A stretch of DNA of 41,222 nt from an uncultured bacterium (GTDB lineage: Bacteria > Elusimicrobiota > Elusimicrobia > Elusimicrobiales > Elusimicrobiaceae), in assembly GCA_949291515.1 (NCBI GenBank), contig CASEVY010000003.1, positions 1-41,222 on the forward strand. The letters run 5' to 3'. Positions 1 to 7,698 of the stretch are shown in pieces. The translations under genes and the position numbers were made by a program. The notes under the pieces were generated by a model. The model did no database searches. It had not been told where the DNA came from and saw only the letters and a program-made list of their open reading frames with translations. Numbering within the stretch: the stretch's first letter is position 1; each line of letters opens with the position of its first letter.

Positions 1-1
1 G

Positions 2-73
2 CTTCCGTTTGACAGGAACCCTTTAGATGAAAGGGTGGCGCAAATGAGAGGTAGTGGGAACTACTTAAAGTAG
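2..73 (+). CDS. Truncated 3' end of an unknown reading frame (possibly a transposase tail)
   Basis: Frame 2 is open from the window edge to a TAG at 71-73 and gives 23 residues, beginning LPFDRNPLDERVA. No domain can be assigned from so short a tail. It ends 39 bases before the strong hairpin at 113-131. Closely following hairpins are typical of IS200/IS605 ends, and TnpA-type transposases often end in short charged tails, so a transposase C-terminus is one possibility. It could equally be chance. This is inference from position only. Confidence 0.25.
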   Translation, partial: LPFDRNPLDERVAQMRGSGNYLK

Positions 74-112
74 TAGCTAGTATAGTGAGGGGTATGCCCG
101 TATTGTGAAAAA

Positions 113-131
113 CCCCCGGCTAGGCCGGGGG
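113..131 (+). repeat. Edge hairpin, copy 1 (CCCCCGGC-TAG-GCCGGGGG)
   Basis: A perfect 8-bp stem with a TAG loop, preceded by TTGTGAAAAA and followed by a T-rich stretch. The same element recurs at 41124-41142 in the same orientation, with the third pair from the loop changed from G-C to A-T on both arms. That compensated change shows the structure is conserved. It could act as an intrinsic terminator. It could also be the ssDNA hairpin of an IS200/IS605-like element end. Confidence 0.6.
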
Positions 132-433
132 ATTTTTATTTTTATAACGCATAAAATTTCTGGAATGTGTAAAAATTCCTGCGGTTCCCTAGTCAAACTA
201 CTCCGATAATTTAAAAATTTTCATTTGCCACACGCTTATCCTTAGAACAGAAAGATTTTTAATAATTACCGTTTTTAAATACTTGACAATTTTTATATTC
301 ATTTTAAAACTTGCGATGCTTAAGGCTAAATGGCAAGAATATGCACAATAAAAATATGGACAAGCATAATCCTGAAGAAAACGACTGTTGGAGAAAAAAT
401 TTAAATGAGAATAATGTTTTAATTCTAAAAACA

Positions 434-464
434 CCCCCGGGTATCCGCCGGGGGATATTTTTAT
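434..464 (+). terminator. Terminator-like hairpin CCCCCGG/CCGGGGG
   Basis: CCCCCGG (434-440) pairs with CCGGGGG (448-454) around a 7-base loop, then GATATTTTTAT follows. A TTGACA hexamer lies at 283-288 upstream without a convincing -10 box. A short non-coding transcript of roughly 150 bases is possible but unsupported. The open frame on the minus strand across this hairpin (198-476) is not credible as a gene. Confidence 0.45.
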
Positions 465-682
465 AAAAATACCCATTTATAAAACGGGATTTAAACTAAC
501 CGCCCTCGTTTAAAGTATAAGGCCTTTTGGTCGGCAAATCAATGGCAAGTGTTAATATTAAGAAATACCAAAAAGTCAATAAGACTTAAAAAGTAATTTG
601 CACCGCAGCAATTTCACTGAAAATGCTCTATTTTCGCTAAAAATGAGCTATAAAAGGTTTTTATGCTTTTAAGTATGAGGAA

Positions 683-957
683 TACCCCCAAAATCTTTAA
701 AAAGATATTATTTCGTTTAAAATTTACCCCCAAAACATTTAATTCATATAAAATAATAACTCCAATTCTTTAAAAATAATATTCTTTCGTATCCTTCTCC
801 AATAAAGAATAATTTGTTTGCTTTAGTCTATAGGTTGTAGAATTTAATTTATTCTATAATAGATAATAAATTGTTTTTTTATTTCAAATAGCTGCTTAAA
901 ATGGAAAAAGAGGAAAGATCGTTCTAAAATAAAAATATATACTCTTTTTTGGGGGTA
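683..957. repeat. Three copies of TACCCCCAAAA
   Basis: Exact 11-mers at 683-693 and 725-735 on the plus strand and inverted at 947-957. They flank the start of the ATTCTATAA array. A run of five C in otherwise AT-only DNA makes chance recurrence unlikely. No known regulator is assigned. Confidence 0.5.
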
Positions 958-1307
958 CATATTATAATTTTAGAATGAAATTTATTCTATAAATAAAATT
1001 AAATTAAAATTTTCTTTTTATTCGCAATTATAGAATATATTCTATTCTATAACTTTTAAAATAATTCGTATAATTTTGTAGTTTATTTTATAGTTATAGA
1101 ATTATAAAATGCTTACAATTGAATTTTTATTTATAAATAATACTTTGTAAAATAATTTTATTATTGAAGATATATTTAAATTCTATAATTGCTATTAAAA
1201 TATGGAATATTAATAATGCTATAATATGTAAATTATATATCTATTGGTTTAAGAATAAAAATAACGCTTTTATTATTAATAGTTTTAGATATTTTTTAAT
1301 TCTATAA
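851..1307. repeat. Dispersed ATTCTATAA / TTATAGAAT array
   Basis: Seven exact copies of the 9-mer lie within 457 bases. Direct copies are at 851-859, 984-992, 1044-1052, 1180-1188 and 1299-1307. Inverted copies are at 1028-1036 and 1094-1102. One-mismatch or close relatives are at 835-843, 968-976 and 1412-1420. Two inverted-direct pairs sit close together (1028/1044, and around 1084-1110 where a near-palindrome forms). The motif contains a C:G pair, so it is not explained by AT-richness alone. Function unknown; iteron-like or protein-binding boxes are possible. Confidence 0.6.
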
Positions 1308-1838
1308 TTTTCAAATATTTGTTTAATTGGTAATTGAGTTTTCACATTAACTATAATATTTACAGATTTTTGATGTTGCCTGCGTTTTGATATTTTTTAT
1401 TTTTTAACGATATTTAGAATTATGATGTAAGATAAAAAATTTGGGGTAATATTAATGTTTTCTGAAATTCCTGGATTTGGGGGCGGCTGATATATTTAAG
1501 GCAATTAGAAGGGGATTTTTTTCGAGTGGAAAGGGGCTGGCGGAGGGGAGGCTTTGTAATTTATATTCTCCTTTTGGGTTTCTAATGCAATATGGTTTCG
1601 GATAATGGATTATACGATATTAAAGGAGGGTTAATTGGGGGAAATATTGTATTTGGATAATATAAAGGCGTTAATATTGCGGGAAGGAGGAATTTTTAGT
1701 GCATTTTTGGAAAAAATATATATATTAATATCACTTAAAAAGGGCTTTTTTATTTGATACAATTCTTCTAGCCTGTTTTTCCGTTCGTTTTAGGCTAATA
1801 TATTTGTATGGATTTATAATATTTTGAAGAGGGTTGTT

Positions 1839-2342
1839 ATGAATATAAAGGTACTGGAAGGGGATATAACGCTTTTGAAGGTGGACGCTATAGTAAACGC
1901 TGCGAACAGCAGTTTGCTTGGCGGCGGCGGGGTAGACGGTGCGATTCATAAGGCGGCAGGGCCAAGGTTGTTGGAAAAGTGTAAAACTTTGGGCGGCTGC
2001 AAAGCTGGAGAAGCCAAGATGACCAGGGGCTATGATTTGCCCGCCGCATTTATTATACATACGGTCGGCCCTATGTGGCACGGCGGCGGAAGCGGCGAGG
2101 AAGAAACCTTGAGAAAATGCTATGAAAACAGCTTGAAACTGGCCGAGGAAAACGGTTTAAAGAGTATCGCCTTTCCGTGTATATCTACTGGGGCGTATCG
2201 CTTCCCTGCGGAGAAAGCTGCGCATATCGCTTTTGATGCGGCTAAAGAATTTCTTAAGGATAAAACGGACTTTACGGTTTATTTTGTCTGTCATAACGGG
2301 GCGGATTACAAACTTTACAAAAATATTGAAGCCGCTTTGTAA
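1839..2342 (+). CDS. Macro-domain protein (YmdB/MacroD-like ADP-ribose hydrolase)
   Basis: A single macro domain fills the protein (167 residues). The hallmark stretches are visible: the N-terminal GDIT and [23 protein letters not shown] block that binds ADP-ribose, a central IHTVGP, and the phosphate-binding [10 protein letters not shown] loop. Family members bind ADP-ribose and often hydrolyse O-acetyl-ADP-ribose or mono-ADP-ribosylated proteins in the cytoplasm. The ATG at 1839 is chosen over an in-frame TTG at 1824 because GAAGAGGG (1826-1833) gives a Shine-Dalgarno five bases ahead. The next gene starts three bases after its stop, so the two are probably cotranscribed. The exact substrate cannot be told from sequence. 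Confidence 0.93.
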   Translation: MNIKVLEGDITLLKVDAIVNAANSSLLGGGGVDGAIHKAAGPRLLEKCKTLGGCKAGEAKMTRGYDLPAAFIIHTVGPMWHGGGSGEEETLRKCYENSLKLAEENGLKSIAFPCISTGAYRFPAEKAAHIAFDAAKEFLKDKTDFTVYFVCHNGADYKLYKNIEAAL

Positions 2343-2345
2343 GTT

Positions 2346-2834
2346 ATGCTGAGGAGTTTTGCCGCCGTTACCGACGATAATACCGAGATATTGACGGTGG
2401 GTACCATGCCCGGCGCGGCCAGTTTGGCGGCGGGCGAGTATTATGCTTATAAGCGCAATCATTTTTGGCCGATAATATTTGCGTTGTTTAACGGCGGCGA
2501 ACCATTAAATTCGTACGAGCAAAAGATTTCTCTTCTTTTATCGCATAAAATAGGGCTTTGGGACAGTCTTCAATATTGTGACAGGCAAGGCAGCCTGGAT
2601 AAGGATATTCGTCGCGAAAGCCCGAATAATTTTAAAGTTTTATTTAAGCGCCGCCCCAAGATAAGAAGGGTGGTGTTTAACGGCCTTGCGGCGCGCAGAT
2701 ACTTCCTTAAGTATAATGATATTTCCGACGGACTGGAATATGTTTTAATGCCTTCGACAAGCCCGGCCAACGCCTCGAAGTCTTTTGAAGAAAAACTTGC
2801 TTTGTGGCGTAGCGTCTTAAAGCCAGGCAGGTAG
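2346..2834 (+). CDS. Uracil-DNA glycosylase superfamily protein, hypoxanthine-DNA glycosylase type
   Basis: 162 residues. An N-terminal VGTMPGAASLAAGEYYAYKR block and HFWPI match the first motif of the hypoxanthine-DNA glycosylase (family 6 UDG) group. The C-terminal LMPSTSPANAS matches the motif that inserts into DNA. Family members excise deaminated adenine (hypoxanthine) or related bases to start base-excision repair. The central LWDSLQYCDRQGSLD segment is also typical. It is translationally coupled to the macro-domain gene (three-base gap). Substrate preference between hypoxanthine and uracil is inferred from the motif pattern only. Confidence 0.85.
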   Translation: MLRSFAAVTDDNTEILTVGTMPGAASLAAGEYYAYKRNHFWPIIFALFNGGEPLNSYEQKISLLLSHKIGLWDSLQYCDRQGSLDKDIRRESPNNFKVLFKRRPKIRRVVFNGLAARRYFLKYNDISDGLEYVLMPSTSPANASKSFEEKLALWRSVLKPGR

Positions 2835-2969
2835 AATTTGTATGGCAGTGTTATATTTAGGACTTGAGCTATATCCCCTAGCCAACAGACAATGAAGTAA
2901 TTTTATTGTGCTTTTGTGGAAATTTTACCGGCGTTTGCATTCTCGTTTTTTATTATGTACTGAATAAAA

Positions 2970-2995
2970 AACCCCGACTTAAAAAAGTCGGGGTT
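2970..2995 (-). terminator. Intrinsic terminator, bidirectional
   Basis: AACCCCGACTT pairs perfectly with AAGTCGGGGTT around AAAA. Read on the minus strand it is followed by TTTTTATTC, a good T-tract for the lipoprotein gene at 3013-3996. On the plus strand the T-tract is short, so it may also serve the glycosylase gene. Confidence 0.85.
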
Positions 2996-3012
2996 TCGTA
3001 GTAAAAACATAA

Positions 3013-3996
3013 CTAATTCATATATTCGCCGTTTACGATGCTTATCGCGGCGGTGTCTATCGGCGTTACCGTCTTCTCGTCCAAATTGACTTCATAGGAA
3101 CCGCAAGAAATCGGGAACTCTTTCATCGTTGAAGGGGTCTTCCCCAATTTGCCGTTTACCTTGCAGGTCACTTTATAGATCGGCGTTCCGATTTTTACTG
3201 TAGTCCAATCTCTGTCGTTTGACATAAGTACAAGGCCCTGCGCTCTTTTTGCTTTGTCTATGGCGAGAATATATGCGTCTATTTCTTTATTGTAGAACCT
3301 CTTGAGGAGGAGAACCGCCTGTCGTCTTTCATAGGAAAGTTTCTTTTTCAACAGTTCCTGCCTTGCCGAATCGGACAGATCGTTATAATTTGTTTCCTCT
3401 TCGTCGTCCGTTTTTATGTCGGTGTATATTTCGGGTGTGGTATCGGGTTTCTTTTCCGGGGCAAAGAGATAAGTGCCTTGTTTTGTATCAGAATCTCTGT
3501 ATAATTTGGCCGTTTGCGTACCGAAATCCAAATCGAGGAATTGATCCGGTTTGGTTACCTGATCATATTCCAGTTGTACGATTCCGTCGGATTTAATTAC
3601 ACCTTTTTGTTCGGCTTTTGCGTGTATAGTTTTAAGGAAAGGAGAATAACTTACATTGACGGTAAGTATTTCTGGCTCATATTTTTTTGCCGTACCGTTT
3701 TCTACCAAATCGTCGGCGAAACCAGCATTGAAGTCCATCTGTACGGATTTATTTTCGCTATACCAGCAGCAGCGTGTAATGCAAGCTCTGTCGGTATCAA
3801 TACGGTCTTCCGCTTCCGCGGGGTTAAAGCGCAAGTTTAATTTATAACAAACGTCGGCGGTGGAACCGTCCAAATCCGACTTGGAAGAAACAATGGAAAT
3901 CCATTGTTTTGTTGAACTGCCGTCCGTGGTACTCATTCCCACGCAGCCGCAAATAAGCAGCGGCATCATTAAGATAGTAGGTAAAAATTTTCTCAT
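3013..3996 (-). CDS. Large lipoprotein of unknown function
   Basis: 327 residues. A short basic start (MRK), a hydrophobic stretch and ICGC with Cys18 form a lipoprotein signal. The rest is hydrophilic, with several Cys in the first third (CYKL, CITRCCW) and an acidic Asp/Glu-rich middle around residues 180-205, before a Lys/Arg-rich helix. I recognise no domain. The gene is monocistronic, with its own terminator at 2970-2995. It has no Shine-Dalgarno; instead TATAAT lies exactly six bases before the ATG, suggesting a leaderless mRNA. It is divergent from another small lipoprotein gene. Confidence 0.8.
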   Translation of the reverse strand: MRKFLPTILMMPLLICGCVGMSTTDGSSTKQWISIVSSKSDLDGSTADVCYKLNLRFNPAEAEDRIDTDRACITRCCWYSENKSVQMDFNAGFADDLVENGTAKKYEPEILTVNVSYSPFLKTIHAKAEQKGVIKSDGIVQLEYDQVTKPDQFLDLDFGTQTAKLYRDSDTKQGTYLFAPEKKPDTTPEIYTDIKTDDEEETNYNDLSDSARQELLKKKLSYERRQAVLLLKRFYNKEIDAYILAIDKAKRAQGLVLMSNDRDWTTVKIGTPIYKVTCKVNGKLGKTPSTMKEFPISCGSYEVNLDEKTVTPIDTAAISIVNGEYMN

Positions 3997-4002
3997 ACTT
4001 TG

Positions 4003-4008
4003 ATTATA
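4003..4008 (-). promoter_or_regulatory. -10 box TATAAT six bases before the start codon (leaderless)
   Basis: Minus strand reads TATAAT-CAAAGT-ATG. Initiation seven bases after the box would fall on the A of the ATG. No good -35 hexamer is seen at 17 bases. One of five units in this window with identical geometry. Confidence 0.6.
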
Positions 4009-4129
4009 TCCTATTTTTAAGATAAATTATAAGATAATTCATAATAGCATTTTATTCAAGACTTTTTATAAATTATAATATAATATATACATATATTAAA
4101 GGATCGGACGCTGTTTTAAGGAGGGATAG

Positions 4130-4402
4130 ATGAAATATTTATTAATGGTTGCAATAGCTTTAACGGTTATGGGCGGATGCGCGTCTAGCTCCGCCAAAGG
4201 CGAAGAAGATGCAAAATACTCCAATAAAGTTTCGGCCGAGGATAAGACTCAAGGCAATGTGATTATCGACGAGGAATTTGATTTGTTGGTCGCGCCGGAG
4301 TATGATTACGAAACCGAAGTTCCTTACGCCGAGCAGATAAAAAATCAACCTGTTAAGAAGCAAGCCAAAAGCGCCAAGAAACCCGTGGCGGTAAAGAAGT
4401 AA
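4130..4402 (+). CDS. Small lipoprotein with Lys-rich tail
   Basis: 90 residues. MKYLLMVAIALTVMGGC ends in a clear lipobox with Cys17, followed by a Ser-rich linker and an acidic middle. The last 20 residues are Lys/Ala/Val-rich (AKSAKKPVAVKK). AAGGAGGG precedes the ATG. No domain is recognised. The polybasic tail could contact acidic surface polymers or LPS, but that is a guess. It lies four bases before nadA and is probably its promoter-proximal cistron; AT-rich TATAAT-like strings at 4074-4084 could be the shared promoter. Confidence 0.75.
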   Translation: MKYLLMVAIALTVMGGCASSSAKGEEDAKYSNKVSAEDKTQGNVIIDEEFDLLVAPEYDYETEVPYAEQIKNQPVKKQAKSAKKPVAVKK

Positions 4403-4406
4403 CAAA

Positions 4407-5453
4407 ATGCGGGAATCGACGTCTGCGCAAATAGAAGAGGAAGCGCAAAGGCTATACGGCTTATTGGGCAATGTTACCGACTTTAAAACCGGCTGTAAGT
4501 ATACTCTTGAACATTGTAGGGCGGCAGCTCCTCTGACTTTGGCCGCAAATAATCTTAAGAAAGAAAACGACGCCGTAATTTTGGCGCATTATTATTGTGC
4601 GCCGGAAATAGTTTACGGCGTCGCCGATTTTAAAGGCGATTCTTACGCCTTGGCGAAAAAAGCGGCGGAGTTTGACGGCAGGAATATAATATTTTGCGGG
4701 GTTTATTTTATGGCTCAAACGGCCAAGATAGTAAATCCAAACAAAAGGGTTTACCTCCCGCCGATATCTGCCGGCTGCTCTCTAGCCGACGGCATTGACG
4801 CGGAAACCGTATCGGAACTAAAAAATAAATATCCCGCCGCGGCTTTTGTATGTTATATAAACAGCACTGCGGAAGTTAAAGCTCTTTGCGACGTATGCGT
4901 TACGTCTTCAAATGTGTACGACATAACCGCGGCTTTGCCAAACAGGCAAATAGTTTTTATACCGGATTTGTTTATGGCGGACAATATCCGCGCCGAACTC
5001 AAAAAGCGCGGGGTGGATAAAGAGATCTTGTCGTTCGGGGCCACTTGCTGCGTTCACGATAAATATACGGTGCGGGACGTTGAGGAACTGCGCGCGGCTC
5101 ATCCACTGGTAAAAATAATAAGCCACCCGGAATGTCCTTTGGCGGTGTGCGAAATCAGCGATTATTGCGGCAGCACTTCGGGTATGTTGGACTATGTAAA
5201 GAAGTCCGACGCAAAGGAATTTGCGGTTCTGAGCGAAGACGGGATAGTAAATTCTTTGGAATTGGAAAACCCGTCAAAAAAATTTTATGCGGTCAGCAGG
5301 GCTTGCGCGCAAATGAAGCGCAATACTTTAAACAATATAGTTGGCGTTTTGAAGAATATTGACACTGCTCCGCAAGTTGAAGTGTCTTGCGATACGGCGC
5401 AAAAGGCCAGAAAATGCATAGACAATATGTTTAAAATGGCAGGTAAGAAATGA
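4407..5453 (+). CDS. nadA: Quinolinate synthase
   Basis: 348 residues, the usual length for the long NadA form. It condenses iminoaspartate with dihydroxyacetone phosphate to quinolinate using a [4Fe-4S] cluster in the cytoplasm. Visible signatures are LAHYYCAPEIVYGVADFKGDS near residue 55, SAGCSLAD, a middle CVTSSNVYDI, and HPECPLAVCEISDYCGSTSGM. The Cys of these three blocks are the expected cluster ligands. It overlaps nadC by an ATGA junction. The oxygen-sensitive cluster suits an anaerobe. No nadB (aspartate oxidase) or aspartate dehydrogenase is present nearby, so the iminoaspartate source must lie elsewhere. Confidence 0.96.
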   Translation: MRESTSAQIEEEAQRLYGLLGNVTDFKTGCKYTLEHCRAAAPLTLAANNLKKENDAVILAHYYCAPEIVYGVADFKGDSYALAKKAAEFDGRNIIFCGVYFMAQTAKIVNPNKRVYLPPISAGCSLADGIDAETVSELKNKYPAAAFVCYINSTAEVKALCDVCVTSSNVYDITAALPNRQIVFIPDLFMADNIRAELKKRGVDKEILSFGATCCVHDKYTVRDVEELRAAHPLVKIISHPECPLAVCEISDYCGSTSGMLDYVKKSDAKEFAVLSEDGIVNSLELENPSKKFYAVSRACAQMKRNTLNNIVGVLKNIDTAPQVEVSCDTAQKARKCIDNMFKMAGKK

Positions 5454-6280
5454 TAGATAAAATAATAGAGTTGGCTGTTGAAGAAGACTTTGGCTTGGGC
5501 GATATAACTACGGATAATATTTTCGGCCCGACGTACTTGATAAAAGCCGTTTTCGTAGCCAAAGACGATATGGTAGTCTGCGGCGGAGAAGTGGCTAAGG
5601 CGGTATTCGGCTATGTCGATTCTTCAATAAAATTCAAGATGTTGAGAAAAGAAGGCGAATATATAAAGAAAGATACCAAACTGGCGGAGGTAAGCGGTCC
5701 GGCGCTCGGCGTTTTAAAGGGGGAGCGTCCGGCACTTAACTTTATGCAGAGAATGAGCGGCATAGCGACGATGTCATTCGAGCTTAACAAAATAGCAAAG
5801 AAGTATAAAGTAATGTTGGTAGATACCAGGAAATCCTTGCCGGGTATGCGTAAATTCGACAAATACGCCGTAAGAGTAGGCGGAGCCAAAAATCACAGAA
5901 TGTCATTATCGGACAGCGTGATGATAAAGGATAATCATATAGCCGCGTGCGGCGGAATAGAAAAAGCCGTCAAACTGATAAAGAGCAAGATAGGACATAC
6001 GCCTAAAATAGAGGTGGAAACCACGAACTTGAAAGAGGTTAAGGAAGCGTTAAAGTCCGGCGCCGACATAATTATGCTGGACAATATGTCCATATCTGAT
6101 ATATTGAAAGCAAAAGCCTTGATAAACGGCAAAGCAATTATAGAGGTATCCGGCGGAGTAAACAGGAATAACCTGGAGGAATACTGCAAGACTGGCATAG
6201 ACGTAATATCAATGGGTGCGCTTACCCATTCCGTACCCGCGAAAGATATAAGTATGCTGGTATCGGAGATAAAGAGATAA
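5450..6280 (+). CDS. nadC: Nicotinate-nucleotide pyrophosphorylase (quinolinate phosphoribosyltransferase)
   Basis: 276 residues, full length. It converts quinolinate and PRPP to nicotinate mononucleotide with loss of CO2. The family block DTRKSLPGMRKFDKYAVRVGGAKNHR and MIKDNHI, plus the barrel strands IEVETTN and IMLDNMS, are all present. Start ATG overlaps the nadA stop, so the two are translationally coupled and catalyse consecutive steps. Confidence 0.97.
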   Translation: MIDKIIELAVEEDFGLGDITTDNIFGPTYLIKAVFVAKDDMVVCGGEVAKAVFGYVDSSIKFKMLRKEGEYIKKDTKLAEVSGPALGVLKGERPALNFMQRMSGIATMSFELNKIAKKYKVMLVDTRKSLPGMRKFDKYAVRVGGAKNHRMSLSDSVMIKDNHIAACGGIEKAVKLIKSKIGHTPKIEVETTNLKEVKEALKSGADIIMLDNMSISDILKAKALINGKAIIEVSGGVNRNNLEEYCKTGIDVISMGALTHSVPAKDISMLVSEIKR

Positions 6281-6291
6281 GGAGTTGAAAT

Positions 6292-7503
6292 ATGAAAGAT
6301 TTTTCACATTTGTTGGCGAAGGTAAACGGAAGAGCGACGGCATCAGTAATAAGGGAATTGCTAAAAATGACAAGCGTTCCCGGTATGATATCTTTTGCCG
6401 GGGGAATGCCGGCTCCGGATTTATTTCCCGCCGAAGAGATCGGCGAGATAGTAAAAGACGTGATAGTCAAAGAGCCAAACATCGCTTTACAGTACGGCTG
6501 TACGGAAGGTGAGGCGGGCTTTAAGGCCGAGCTTATCAAGCTGCTAAAAGCGGACGAAGATATAGAGGTTACGCCCGAGGAACTTATAGTGACGTCGGCC
6601 TCTCAGCAGGCTTTGGATATAGTTAGCAAAGCCTTCGTAGATCCGGGCGATGCGATAATAGTAGGCAAGCCGACGTATTTGGGCGCATTGCAGGCTTTTG
6701 AAACGTACGGCGCCGATATGATAGGCGTTGAGAGCGACGACTTCGGTATAACGGCGGAATCTTTGGAAGAGAAATTGGAATCTCTCAAGAAAGAAGGGCG
6801 CGTATGCAAGTTTATATATATCGTTCCCGATTTTCAAAATCCGACGGGTACGACCATTCCTACCGAACGGCGCGTAAAGATATTGGAACTTGCCAAGAAA
6901 TACGGCACGGTAATTTTGGAAGATTCTCCGTACAGGAAAATACGGTTTAAAGGCGAACATCAAAAGACTTTTTACGCTTTGGATAAAGGCGAGGGCAACG
7001 TAATAACGATGTTTACGTTTTCAAAGACTTTTGTTCCCGGTTTTAGATTGGGTTATATAATAGCCGATAAGGATATAATCAGGAAGTTCGCGATACTGAA
7101 GCAGGCAATGGATTTGTGCAGTTCGCCTGTATGCCAAGCGATAACGGCGGAATATTTAAGGCAGGGCAGGCTTGAAAATCACGTCAAGAAACTTGTTAAG
7201 GTTTACAGCGAAAAGCGCGAAGCAATGCTAAAGGCTTTGGAAAAATATATGCCGCAAGGCGTGACGTGGACTAAGCCGGAAGGCGGTCTGTTCCTGTGGG
7301 TGGTATTGCCGGAAAATATAGACGCGGAGAAGATGTTCATAACGGCGGTAAAGAACAATGTCGCGTATGTGATAGGTTCTGCATTTTATCCCGACAAGAG
7401 CGGGAAGAATACGCTTCGCTTGAACTTTTCTTATGCTTCTTTCGAACAGATAGAAGAAGGCATAAAGCGTTTGGGCAAGGCGATAAAGGAATACAAAGCC
7501 TAG
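6292..7503 (+). CDS. PLP-dependent aminotransferase, class I/II (2-aminoadipate transaminase/LysN-like)
   Basis: 403 residues. Fold-type I features: GGMPAPDLFP near residue 38, substrate-binding NPTG at 183-186, D211, and the Schiff-base Lys245 in FTFSKTFVPGFRLGY. The closest family pattern is the MocR-like/LysN group of standalone aminotransferases that use aromatic, branched-chain or 2-aminoadipate donors. AAGGAG lies ahead of the ATG, 11 bases after nadC, so it is probably the last gene of the NAD operon, ended by the terminator at 7527-7554. The true amino-donor is not deducible. Confidence 0.88.
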   Translation: MKDFSHLLAKVNGRATASVIRELLKMTSVPGMISFAGGMPAPDLFPAEEIGEIVKDVIVKEPNIALQYGCTEGEAGFKAELIKLLKADEDIEVTPEELIVTSASQQALDIVSKAFVDPGDAIIVGKPTYLGALQAFETYGADMIGVESDDFGITAESLEEKLESLKKEGRVCKFIYIVPDFQNPTGTTIPTERRVKILELAKKYGTVILEDSPYRKIRFKGEHQKTFYALDKGEGNVITMFTFSKTFVPGFRLGYIIADKDIIRKFAILKQAMDLCSSPVCQAITAEYLRQGRLENHVKKLVKVYSEKREAMLKALEKYMPQGVTWTKPEGGLFLWVVLPENIDAEKMFITAVKNNVAYVIGSAFYPDKSGKNTLRLNFSYASFEQIEEGIKRLGKAIKEYKA

Positions 7504-7526
7504 AACTTAAATCGGCTTTAAGACAA

Positions 7527-7554
7527 AATCCCCTCTAAATAGCGAGAGGGGATT
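7527..7554 (+). terminator. Intrinsic terminator of the nad operon
   Basis: AATCCCCTCT pairs with AGAGGGGATT around an 8-base loop, followed by ATTATTTG. Confidence 0.8.
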
Positions 7555-7636
7555 ATTATTTGTAACAATTGCTTTGTGAAGCTATAATTTTAATAGCGTG
7601 TTTGATCTGACATTTGAGTATAATTAGTTTGGCCAT

Positions 7637-7668
7637 AAATATCCCGCTTTTTAAAAAGCGGGATATTT
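7637..7668 (-). terminator. 32-base perfect palindrome, terminator of ald
   Basis: AAATATCCCGCTTTTT is followed directly by its reverse complement. It lies 31 bases beyond the ald stop and points to termination of the minus-strand transcript. It may also block read-through from the left. Confidence 0.75.
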
Positions 7669-7698
7669 ATTTCTGATCTATCCGATAAAACAATTTCG

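Larger units (their letters stand above)
480..1838. other. Long AT-rich gene-free region
   Basis: About 1.3 kb without a plausible gene on either strand. From about 700 to 1440 it is made almost entirely of A and T. From about 1440 to 1720 the plus strand becomes rich in G runs (GGGGG at several places). Besides the two short repeat families listed separately, the only gene-like signal is a pair of Shine-Dalgarno-like AAGGAGG strings near 1623-1630 and 1684-1690 in front of very short open frames. Composition is sharply unlike the coding regions. It could be an origin- or centromere-like locus, a decayed element, or simple spacer. Confidence 0.7.

Noticed and set aside
198-476. Minus-strand open frame of 92 codons near the left edge
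   Set aside because: It runs through the GC-rich hairpin at 434-454, has no Shine-Dalgarno, and its composition is that of random AT-rich DNA.
1635-1757. 40-codon frame with AAAGGAGGG and a TTG start, and a 9-codon GTG frame after AAGGAGG at 1699
   Set aside because: The ribosome-binding strings are good, but the products are low-complexity, the starts are non-ATG, and the region has many purine runs by composition. Left as unproven.
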